A stretch of 41,476 nt of DNA from Lentisphaeria bacterium (GTDB lineage Bacteria; Verrucomicrobiota; Lentisphaeria; Victivallales; Victivallaceae), in the NCBI GenBank assembly GCA_017456285.1, contig JAFTJQ010000066.1:1-41476 (forward strand), read 5' to 3'. The notes under the pieces are model-generated. The model searched no databases. It was given only the letters and a program-made list of their open reading frames with translations, and was not told the origin of the DNA. Shown one piece after another: positions 14,312 through 21,499 of this stretch. Numbering within the stretch: the first letter of the stretch is position 1; every line of letters begins with the position of its first letter. A program made the position numbers and the translations under genes.

Positions 14312-16093
14312 CTACTTATTTGAAGCGATTACAGCTTTAATTCGGCGAACTCCGCGACTTGAACTTTCCTCTTTTTTGATTTTGAAAGAACCTAAATCTC
14401 CGGTATTTGCCGCATGCGGGCCGCCGCAAATTTCTTTACTGAAACTGCCCATGGTGTAAACTTTTACCTTCTCGGCGTATTTGTGTTCAAAAAGTCCCAT
14501 TGCACCGCTGTTTTTAGCATCTTCAATGTCCATTTCCTCACAGACAACATCGACTTTAGCCTGAATTGCTTCATTGACCAACTTCTCGACTTCAGCCAAT
14601 TGCTCCGGAGTCATTTTTTCCTCGTGTGAGAAGTCAAATCTCAAACGCTCTGCGGTAATATTTGAACCTCTCTGCTCAACGTGATTGCCCAAAACCTTAC
14701 GCAAAGCAGCTTGCAGCAAGTGAGTTGCAGTATGCAATTTAGCAGTCTCCTCTGAATTATCAGCCAGACCGCCTTTGAATTTCTGTTCCGCCCCCTGACG
14801 TGAGAGTGCCTGATGTTTTTCATAAGCCTGTTTGTAACCCTCCATATCGACTGTAAACCCGCGTTCCTGTGCCATTTCGGCAGTAAGTTCGACGGGGAAT
14901 CCGTAAGTTTCATAGAGGAAGAAAGCATTTTTACCGCTGATAACTTTTTTCTGAACATGAGCAGGAACTCGCTCAATAAGTTTCTCAAATTCTTTAGTTC
15001 CCTTTTCAAGAGTGGTCTCAAATTGAGTCTCTTCTTTCTCCATTTCCTCAAGGATGATCGCCTTTTTAGCAACCAATTCGGGATAGACATCGCCGAGCTG
15101 CTCAATGTACACTTCAGCGATTTTCGCACAGAAGTGTCCGTTAATCTCCAGGTTTCTGCCGTTTTTGATAGCACGACGAATCAAACGGCGAAGCACATAC
15201 GGCTGGTCAACTTTGCCGGGTGTAATGCCGTCTGCCATAATGAAAGTTGCAGCACGCAAGTGGTCGGCAATAATTCGCTCACTTGAAGTGCGTTCCGCAC
15301 TTGCTTCCACGCCTCTAATTTCATCTAATTTAGCAAAGGTCGGAGCGAAAATTTCGGTATCATAGCAACTTGATTTGCCCTGCAAAATTGCAGTTACACG
15401 CTCAAGTCCCATCCCGGTATCAACATTTTTCTGTGCCAAAGGCACAAAAGTACCGTCAGCTTGCTTGTTGTACTGCATAAAAACGTCATTCCAAATTTCC
15501 ACCCATCTTTTATCTGACGGGTCAAAAACTTTCGGTGCCGCTTCAGTACCTGTCCAATAGAACATTTCAGTATCAGGACCGCAAGGACCGGTCTGCCCTG
15601 CAGGACCCCACCAGTTATCTTTTTTGGGGAGCTTGGCAATACGGTCGGGAGAGACGCCCAAACTCTGCCACAAATTATACGCTTCCTCATCGAACGGTGC
15701 ATCTTCATCACCTGCAAAAACGGTAAAAGCCAAACGCTCCAACGGGATATTGAGGTTATTTTCACCTGTAAGAAATTCAAAACTGAATTTGATTGCATCT
15801 TCTTTGAAGTAATCGCCGAGCGACCAATTGCCGAGCATTTCAAAGAAGGTCAAATGCACTGCATCACCGACTTCATCAATATCACCGGTACGAATACACT
15901 TCTGATAGTCGGTCAAACGTGTTCCCAACGGATGTTTTTCTCCGCTCAAATACGGCACCAACGGGTGCATACCTGCGGTGGTAAAAAGACATGTCGGATC
16001 ATTATCCGGAATCAATGATGAACTTTTAATCTCTTTGTGACCTTTTGAAGTAAAAAAGTCAATATACTTTTTTCTAATATCTTTTGCTTTCAT
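14312..16093 (-). CDS. alaS: Alanyl-tRNA synthetase, short form lacking C-Ala domain
   Basis: 593 aa. The class II catalytic domain (about 1-240: FTTAGMHPLVPYL, HLTFFEMLGNWSLGDYF, GPAGQTGPCGPDTEM) and the helical tRNA-recognition domain are complete, and the editing domain keeps its zinc ligands HTATH and CGGPH. The protein ends shortly after KEESSSRGVRRIKAVI, so the coiled-coil/DHHA1 C-terminal domain of the usual 850-880 aa enzyme is missing. The gene is not frameshifted: it stops cleanly and the next gene follows 25 nt later. Similar short AlaRS proteins exist in several bacterial lineages. Charges tRNA-Ala in the cytoplasm; probably monomeric. A poor ribosome site precedes ATG 16093. Confidence 0.92.
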   Translation of the reverse strand: MKAKDIRKKYIDFFTSKGHKEIKSSSLIPDNDPTCLFTTAGMHPLVPYLSGEKHPLGTRLTDYQKCIRTGDIDEVGDAVHLTFFEMLGNWSLGDYFKEDAIKFSFEFLTGENNLNIPLERLAFTVFAGDEDAPFDEEAYNLWQSLGVSPDRIAKLPKKDNWWGPAGQTGPCGPDTEMFYWTGTEAAPKVFDPSDKRWVEIWNDVFMQYNKQADGTFVPLAQKNVDTGMGLERVTAILQGKSSCYDTEIFAPTFAKLDEIRGVEASAERTSSERIIADHLRAATFIMADGITPGKVDQPYVLRRLIRRAIKNGRNLEINGHFCAKIAEVYIEQLGDVYPELVAKKAIILEEMEKEETQFETTLEKGTKEFEKLIERVPAHVQKKVISGKNAFFLYETYGFPVELTAEMAQERGFTVDMEGYKQAYEKHQALSRQGAEQKFKGGLADNSEETAKLHTATHLLQAALRKVLGNHVEQRGSNITAERLRFDFSHEEKMTPEQLAEVEKLVNEAIQAKVDVVCEEMDIEDAKNSGAMGLFEHKYAEKVKVYTMGSFSKEICGGPHAANTGDLGSFKIKKEESSSRGVRRIKAVIASNK

Positions 16094-16126
16094 TTTTTCA
16101 CCTGTATATTAAACAATGTAAACTAC

Positions 16127-16960
16127 TTAAAATTGTTCTGCTTTCTTTTTTTGTTCCTCTAATTGCTCTTTGTGTTTTTTGCGAGTCTCTGATTCATTGG
16201 GGAAAAGCGGTGCTTGAAACTCACTTGCCTCAAGTCCGACATTCAACCGATATTCAGAAACCACAGTTTCGCTCTCAACTCCATTGGTAATATTTTTCAT
16301 CTCCAATGGGTAGAGAACATTATTTACGGTATCGTAGGCCTCAATTAAGCCGGTACTTTCAATTCTGCGAACTTTGCCGTCAATTTCAACTCTGAAATCA
16401 TATTCGAGTTTCTCTCGCAGAAAATCCTCTGCATCAACGTAAATTACCAACTTATTTCCTGCATCCTCGGTATAACAAGTTAAGCGATAAAAAACCTTTT
16501 CGTCCATCATAATTTTATCAAGATTTACCTGCTTAAAAAGTTTTTCATAGCGGCTGCCGGGAGACATCATGTAATACAATGCTTTAATTCGCAACAGCTC
16601 ATCGCCGACCAAATTTTTAATCGTTTTTTTGCGATAATCCACGCTCCATGCCGCATTGCCGTTAAAAATAAATGCACTCTGAAGCTGATTGAATTTCAAA
16701 GTCGTAACTTTCAAATAATGCGGTTTCAAGTAACGGATTTGAATTTCATACAAATCATCAGAGAAAATTCCCTCATACTTCAAAGTTTGGCACTGATAAA
16801 AAGAATCAGCCGCCGCAAGCACCCCTTTGGGATCCATTGCCTGCTCCATGCGATCCTCTAATTGTGAGAGGGTCATATCATTCTCTAATACTGTTACACT
16901 ACTGCACCCTGTGAAGAGACAAATTAACAGCATTAAAATAATTATTTGCAGATATTTCAC
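16127..16960 (-). CDS. Outer-membrane lipoprotein, LolA/LolB-like fold
   Basis: 277 aa. Signal peptide with lipobox LFTGC, so a lipid-anchored envelope protein. The beta-rich body (LKVTTLKFNQLQSAFIFNGNAAWSVD, FYRLTCYTEDAGNKLVIYVD) resembles the incomplete beta-barrel of LolA/LolB-type sorting proteins that bind lipid. I prefer GTG 16960 over ATG 16966: GAGGA lies only about 1-2 nt from the ATG but 6-7 nt from the GTG. The C-terminus is a Lys/Glu-rich helix. It sits between metY and alaS with gaps of 27 and 33 nt. No specific role can be assigned. Confidence 0.7.
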   Translation of the reverse strand: MKYLQIIILMLLICLFTGCSSVTVLENDMTLSQLEDRMEQAMDPKGVLAAADSFYQCQTLKYEGIFSDDLYEIQIRYLKPHYLKVTTLKFNQLQSAFIFNGNAAWSVDYRKKTIKNLVGDELLRIKALYYMMSPGSRYEKLFKQVNLDKIMMDEKVFYRLTCYTEDAGNKLVIYVDAEDFLREKLEYDFRVEIDGKVRRIESTGLIEAYDTVNNVLYPLEMKNITNGVESETVVSEYRLNVGLEASEFQAPLFPNESETRKKHKEQLEEQKKKAEQF

Positions 16961-16987
16961 AACCATTCCTCGCTTTATTTCACGTTT

Positions 16988-18265
16988 TTAGATAAGAGCC
17001 AAAGCCTGATCAAAGTCAGCAATAATATCGTCAATGTCCTCAATACCTACTGAAACACGCACCAAATCAGGGGTGATTCCTGCGGCAATAAGTTCGCTGT
17101 CCTTGAGTTGACGATGAGTCATACTTGCAGGATGAAGCACTCCGGTACGAACATCGGCAACATGCACCACAATTGCCGCAAGTTTAAGTGAATTCATAAC
17201 TTTTTCACTTGCCTCTCTGCCGCCTTTAGCACCGAAAGTAAGCACCCCGCTGGCACCTCGCAGATATTTTTTCACCTTCGGCTGTTCGACACTGTCGCTT
17301 AAGCCGGGATAATTAACCCATGCAACTTTTGGGTGATTCCGCAAAAATTCTGCCAGTTTAAGGGCGTTTTCGTTGTGACGCTCCATTCTGACGTGCAATG
17401 TTTCCAAGCCCAAGTTTGCCAAAAAAGCATTCAACGGAGCCATAGACACTCCCATATCACGAACCGCCTGCACTCTCAATTTGACGGAGAATGGGCATGC
17501 GGCGAAATCTTTGGTGTAGATAAGTCCGTGATAACTCTCATCAGGCTCGGTCATTCCGGGGAATTTACCGCTTGAAACCCAATCAAAACCGCCTTTTTCA
17601 ATCACAATACCGCCGACGCTGGTTGCGTGACCGTCGATATATTTGGTAGTTGAGTGGGTAACAATATCCGCACCGAAGTCAAAAGGATTGCACAAAAACG
17701 GTGTCGGGAAAGTATTATCGATAATCAAAGGAATTCCATTTGCATGAGCAACTTGCGAATAGACTTCAAAATCTGCCACAATCAATGCGGGGTTTGCCAA
17801 TGATTCGGCAAAAATCGCTTTGGTATTTGGGCGAACTAATTTTGCCAATTCATCTGCTGAAATATTGGTATCAAAAAAACTTACTTCAATACCGTATTTA
17901 GAGAGGGTGTTGGTAAAAAGCGAAACTGTCCCGCCGTAAAGACCGCCGGTTGCCAGCACATGATCGCCAGCTTGAGCGATATTCATGATTGCGAAAGCAT
18001 TTGCCGCCTGCCCTGCATTAAAAGCAACTGCCGCAACACCTTTTTCCAAAACAGCCATTTTTCGTTCAAAGGCATCGACAGTGGGATTCGCCAAACGGCT
18101 GTAGAAAAAGCCTTCACGCTTTAAGTCAAAAAGGTCGGCAACGCTCTGGGCATTGTCATATTTAAAGGTGGTACTCTGCACAATCGGCAGAATTCTCGGC
18201 TCTCCGTCTTTAGGCTCATATCCTGCTTGAATAGTTTGAGTAGCAAATTTCCAATTTTTCATCAT
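16988..18265 (-). CDS. metY: O-acetylhomoserine sulfhydrylase (MetY-type)
   Basis: 425 aa PLP enzyme of the Cys/Met metabolism family. The PLP lysine lies in HSTTKYIDGHATSVGGIV; other family marks are FNAGQAANAFAIMNIAQAGDH, LFTNTLSKYGIEVSF, and the C-terminal GVLHPASMTHRQL with VRVSVGIEDIDDIIADFDQAL. Length and the YHGLIYTKDFAACPFSVKLRVQAVRDMG insertion fit O-acetylhomoserine aminocarboxypropyltransferase, making homocysteine from O-acetylhomoserine and sulfide, rather than shorter cystathionine synthases. GAGG stands 5-8 nt before two adjacent ATGs (18265, 18262). First gene of the six-gene unit with its own promoter. Confidence 0.92.
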   Translation of the reverse strand: MMKNWKFATQTIQAGYEPKDGEPRILPIVQSTTFKYDNAQSVADLFDLKREGFFYSRLANPTVDAFERKMAVLEKGVAAVAFNAGQAANAFAIMNIAQAGDHVLATGGLYGGTVSLFTNTLSKYGIEVSFFDTNISADELAKLVRPNTKAIFAESLANPALIVADFEVYSQVAHANGIPLIIDNTFPTPFLCNPFDFGADIVTHSTTKYIDGHATSVGGIVIEKGGFDWVSSGKFPGMTEPDESYHGLIYTKDFAACPFSVKLRVQAVRDMGVSMAPLNAFLANLGLETLHVRMERHNENALKLAEFLRNHPKVAWVNYPGLSDSVEQPKVKKYLRGASGVLTFGAKGGREASEKVMNSLKLAAIVVHVADVRTGVLHPASMTHRQLKDSELIAAGITPDLVRVSVGIEDIDDIIADFDQALALI

Positions 18266-18289
18266 TAAACCTCATAAGTTTTTGATACT

Positions 18290-18332
18290 GTTAAATTTAT
18301 GCATGCAAAACAATCACTTGCACAACTTTAAC
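18290..18332 (-). other. Hairpin in metY leader
   Basis: Nested inverted repeats GTTAAA (18290-18295) / TTTAAC (18327-18332) and TGCAA (18304-18308) / TTGCA (18318-18322) would fold the about 90-nt leader of metY just upstream of its Shine-Dalgarno. I compared it mentally with SAM riboswitch classes and saw no match; it may be a simple regulatory stem. Confidence 0.3.
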
Positions 18333-18360
18333 CGCAATTTTTCTGTAATAATTCACTAAA

Positions 18361-18388
18361 AATATAACTCAAAAAGCAATTTTTACAA
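18361..18388 (-). promoter_or_regulatory. Promoter of the metY-alaS operon
   Basis: Minus strand TTGTAA (18388-18383), 16-nt spacer, TATATT (18366-18361). Divergent from the ptsH promoter only about 20 bp away. Confidence 0.55.
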
Positions 18389-18407
18389 GGAAAAATCAAT
18401 TAAATAA

Positions 18408-18435
18408 TTGAAAAATCTCAAAAGCGTGCTATATT
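18408..18435 (+). promoter_or_regulatory. Promoter of ptsHI
   Basis: TTGAAA (18408-18413), 16-nt spacer, TATATT (18430-18435). The start would be near 18442, leaving a leader of about 93 nt with two hairpins before ptsH. Confidence 0.6.
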
Positions 18436-18440
18436 AAAGG

Positions 18441-18509
18441 ACTCGTTTACGAGTTTGTTGATAAAAGTTGAAAAAGCAATAGTAATATTTCCTGATTTCA
18501 GGAATTTTT
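18441..18509 (+). other. ptsH leader hairpins, second with terminator-like U-tract
   Basis: Stem 1: ACTCG (18441-18445) / CGAGT (18450-18454) right at the predicted transcript start. Stem 2: TTCCTG (18489-18494) / CAGGAA (18499-18504) followed by TTTTT (18505-18509), a short, weak terminator-like structure 25 nt before the ptsH start. It may attenuate ptsHI or merely shield the leader; the stem is only 6 bp. Confidence 0.35.
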
Positions 18510-18534
18510 GATATAACTATAAAGTGGGAGCTAT

Positions 18535-18798
18535 ATGCAAAGAGAAATTACAGTTTTGAACAAAATGGGACTGCACGCACGTCCGGCAGCACTGATAGTT
18601 CGTTGTGCTAATGACTATCAAGCGGAGCTGACGCTTGCCAAAGACGGTGAAATTGTCGATTGCAGAAGCATTTTAGGACTTATAACCCTCTCTGCCGGAA
18701 AGGGTTGTAAACTTACTTTGCATGCCGACGGTCAAGATGCAACTCAAGCATTAGATGCGATTGAGAAACTTTTTATCAACAAATTTGACGAGGAGTAA
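18535..18798 (+). CDS. ptsH: Phosphocarrier protein HPr
   Basis: 87 aa. The active-site histidine is H14 in MGLHARPAA; the regulatory serine region is CRSILGLITLSAGKG (S45). HPr accepts phosphate from enzyme I and passes it to sugar-specific EII proteins. A serine in the HPr-kinase site suggests possible regulation by HprK/P, which is not in the window. GGGAG stands about 6 nt before ATG. Eight bases separate it from ptsI. No EII gene is present here. Confidence 0.95.
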   Translation: MQREITVLNKMGLHARPAALIVRCANDYQAELTLAKDGEIVDCRSILGLITLSAGKGCKLTLHADGQDATQALDAIEKLFINKFDEE

Positions 18799-18806
18799 TC
18801 AATTTT

Positions 18807-20609
18807 ATGGTTCAGCTTGATACACAAGAAGCAATCTACAACGTAATTCCCGTATCTCCGGGAATCGCTATCGGCAAAACTCTGTTTGTAGCGTCCGCAG
18901 GTGAATTACACCAGAATATTGCCAAAAATACCATTGCCGCCGATGCAGTTGAATCGGAACTTGCAAAACTGTACGGCACTGTAGAGAAAACCAAAGAGAA
19001 TATCCGCAAACTCGGCAATGAATTAAAGGAGAAACTTGACGGCAGTCAAGCAACAATTTTCGACGCCCACTTGATGATGATAAGCGACAAATCCTTGCTA
19101 GGAGAGGCGGAGAAAGGTATCAGAAATGAATTAAAAAATGCGGCGTGGGCTTTTGCCGATGCGGCAGAGAAATACGCTTCCGTCATGGATGCGATGCCAG
19201 ACCCCTACTTGAGTGAGCGGGCTTCTGACATTCGGGATGTAGCCAAACGCTTTTTGGCAGTCTTTTACAATACGGGCGACTCCGCAATCAATGATCAGGT
19301 CAGCGATCGCAGAATCATCATTGCCAATGAATTAACTCCGTCTGAAACCGCTAAATTTGATAAGAAAAAAATTCTCGGATTTGCCGTTGTCAAAGGCAGT
19401 GCAACTTCGCACACCGCTATTCTCGCACGTTCAATGCAGATTCCTGCAGTCGTCAATATCCCCGAAGAACTGAATAATTTAGCAGGCGACACGGCTGTGA
19501 TTATCGATGGATTTGCAGGGAGATTGATTGTAAATCCCAAACCGAGAACTCTCGAAGCCTATCGCTTAAAAGCGGCAGAGGCCAATAAAATTTACTCCCG
19601 TTTGCTTCAGGACAAAAAATTAGTTGCCGAAACTACCGACGGCTTCGTCGTCCAGCTGGCAATTAATCTCGAAGACGCCGCAGACGGCAGTAAATTAAGC
19701 GAATATGGAGCAGAAGCAGTCGGCTTATTCCGCACTGAACTGCTTTTTATGGGGCGTAATACCCTGCCCGATGAGGAGGAGCAATTTGAGTTATACAAAA
19801 ATCTCCTGACTTCGGTTGAGGGCAGAATGGTCGTCGTCAGAACTTTAGATGTCGGCGGAGACAAAAACAGCACTCTTATCTATAAAAGCAACGAAGAGAA
19901 TCCTTTCCTCGGACTTCGCGGTATCCGCTTGTGTCTGCAAGAGCGTCGGGATATTTTCCGCACCCAGTTGAGGGCATTGCTGCGGGCAGGAATTTACGGA
20001 AACTTAAAAATTATGCTCCCCATGCTCTCTTCGGTTATCGAAGTCCATGAAACCAGAGCCTTAATCGCAGAAATTCAAGCCGAATTGCAGGCAGAAAATA
20101 TCGAACACTTACGCAAAGTATCTTTAGGCGGCATGGTGGAAACTCCGGTTTGTGCTTTAATGGTGGAACACTTTGCGGCAATTCTGGACTTTTTAAGCAT
20201 CGGAACCAACGATTTGGTGCAGTACACCATGTCTATCGACCGTGTAAATGAAAAAGTTTCTTATCTTTATCAACCTGCCAGCCCGGCGGTTTTGGAACTT
20301 ATCCACCGCACTGTAAAGGCGGCGAAAAGAAATAATATCTGGGTCAGTGTCTGCGGAGAGATGGCAGGTGATCCGATGTACACACCATTGTTGCTCGGAC
20401 TTGGGGTTAATGAATTAAGCATGGAGCCGAATTCACTCAATGCCGTTCGGCGAGTAGTCCGTTCACTCTCCATGAGCGATGCGGAGAATATGTGCATCAA
20501 AGCAATGAATTGCACCCGCTCAAAAGAGGTTCGGGCTCTAACTATGGAGCTTCTGAAAAAATCTGCACCTGAAGTTGCAGAATTGCTTCTTATGCAGCAA
20601 TCTGAATAA
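18807..20609 (+). CDS. ptsI: PTS enzyme I (phosphoenolpyruvate-protein phosphotransferase)
   Basis: 600 aa, normal length. The N-terminal HPr-binding and phosphohistidine domain carries GSATSHTAILARSM (H202); the C-terminal PEP-binding barrel carries GLFRTELLFMGR, LSIGTNDLVQYTMSIDR and VSVCGEMAGDP with the catalytic Cys. Cytoplasmic; transfers phosphate from PEP to HPr. GAGGAG lies about 11 nt upstream, within the end of ptsH, so the pair is co-translated. Confidence 0.96.
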   Translation: MVQLDTQEAIYNVIPVSPGIAIGKTLFVASAGELHQNIAKNTIAADAVESELAKLYGTVEKTKENIRKLGNELKEKLDGSQATIFDAHLMMISDKSLLGEAEKGIRNELKNAAWAFADAAEKYASVMDAMPDPYLSERASDIRDVAKRFLAVFYNTGDSAINDQVSDRRIIIANELTPSETAKFDKKKILGFAVVKGSATSHTAILARSMQIPAVVNIPEELNNLAGDTAVIIDGFAGRLIVNPKPRTLEAYRLKAAEANKIYSRLLQDKKLVAETTDGFVVQLAINLEDAADGSKLSEYGAEAVGLFRTELLFMGRNTLPDEEEQFELYKNLLTSVEGRMVVVRTLDVGGDKNSTLIYKSNEENPFLGLRGIRLCLQERRDIFRTQLRALLRAGIYGNLKIMLPMLSSVIEVHETRALIAEIQAELQAENIEHLRKVSLGGMVETPVCALMVEHFAAILDFLSIGTNDLVQYTMSIDRVNEKVSYLYQPASPAVLELIHRTVKAAKRNNIWVSVCGEMAGDPMYTPLLLGLGVNELSMEPNSLNAVRRVVRSLSMSDAENMCIKAMNCTRSKEVRALTMELLKKSAPEVAELLLMQQSE

Positions 20610-20738
20610 TTTTCTCACTTTTGCCTCAGTTGCCAAAGATAAACCAAGCTCGACATTCAGAGGCGATACGCAATTATCACGCCGAAAAATCCGAAAAAAA
20701 ACAATTATTCGTGTGTATTTGATACTTAAAGCGGTACG

Positions 20739-20759
20739 ACATCAGTTCCATGCTGATGT
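20739..20759 (+). terminator. Possible weak terminator after ptsI
   Basis: Stem ACATCAG (20739-20745) / CTGATGT (20753-20759) with a 7-nt loop, 130 nt after the ptsI stop, followed only by TTT. A weak candidate. Confidence 0.3.
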
Positions 20760-20815
20760 TTGGAGTGGTTAAGCAACTTGATCAGCAAAAAAAACGATAA
20801 AGTCTCAAGAAAAAT

Positions 20816-20843
20816 TTGCATTTTTGCAAAAATCGGTTATATT
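20816..20843 (+). promoter_or_regulatory. Promoter of coaB, predicting a leaderless transcript
   Basis: TTGCAT (20816-20821), 16-nt spacer, TATATT (20838-20843). The coaB ATG lies at 20853, about where transcription should start, and no Shine-Dalgarno is present between. Confidence 0.5.
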
Positions 20844-20852
20844 TTTAGCATT

Positions 20853-21494
20853 ATGGAGACTCAAAAAACAATTTTAATTACTGCCGGACCGACCCGTGAG
20901 AAAATTGATGCGGTACGCTTCATTACCAATCGCTCGACGGGGAAAATGGGTTACGCCCTTGCCAAAGCGGCTGTCAATCAAAACTTTAGAGTGATTCTGA
21001 TTTCAGGCGTCACCAATTTGCCGAAAGTTGACGGCACAGAATTTATTCAAATCGAGAGTGCCGCCGAAATGGCTGAAGTGGTAAAAAAATATGCCGACTC
21101 GGCTGACTTTATCATCATGTCGGCTGCGGTTGCTGATTATCGCCCGAAGTTTGTTCATGCCAATAAAATGAAAAAAACTGACGGCGACTTAACCTTGATT
21201 TTGGAGCGGACGGAGGATATTCTCAAATATCTCGGAGAGAATAAAAAGCCAAATCAGCTCTTAATCGGTTTTGCCGCCGAAACTGACGACTTAATCGCTA
21301 ATGCCAAAGGCAAACTTGAGCGGAAAAACTTGGATTACATCATTGCAAATGACGTCAGCAAGTCAGATCGCGGCTTCGGCAGTGACAATAATGCGGTAAC
21401 TATTCTCAAGCGTGACGGCAGTCGTGAAGATATTAATTTGCTTGACAAGTCGGCACTTGCGGAAATTCTTATCACCAAAATCTGCGGTAACTAA
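20853..21494 (+). CDS. coaB: Phosphopantothenate-cysteine ligase, stand-alone CoaB
   Basis: 213 aa from ATG 20853, where homology begins (TILITAGPTREKIDAVRFITNRSTGKMG). Other CoaB marks are MSAAVADYRPK (substrate Asn/Lys loop region), GFAAETDD and ANDVSKSDRGFGSDNNAV. It joins cysteine to 4'-phosphopantothenate in CoA synthesis. Unlike most bacteria, the CoaC decarboxylase domain is not fused at the N-terminus; it must be encoded elsewhere. An upstream in-frame extension to 20760 has no family similarity. The stop is 5 nt from the stop of the convergent gene at 21500. Confidence 0.9.
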   Translation: METQKTILITAGPTREKIDAVRFITNRSTGKMGYALAKAAVNQNFRVILISGVTNLPKVDGTEFIQIESAAEMAEVVKKYADSADFIIMSAAVADYRPKFVHANKMKKTDGDLTLILERTEDILKYLGENKKPNQLLIGFAAETDDLIANAKGKLERKNLDYIIANDVSKSDRGFGSDNNAVTILKRDGSREDINLLDKSALAEILITKICGN

Positions 21495-21499
21495 TTAAA

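Noticed and set aside
14312-16093. Frameshifted or truncated alaS pseudogene
   Set aside because: The frame is intact through the editing-domain end and the next gene follows at 25 nt; no C-Ala remnant is seen downstream.
18266-18360. SAM-type riboswitch before metY
   Set aside because: There is a hairpin, but no conserved core of any SAM class that I could recognise and no leader long enough for SAM-I.
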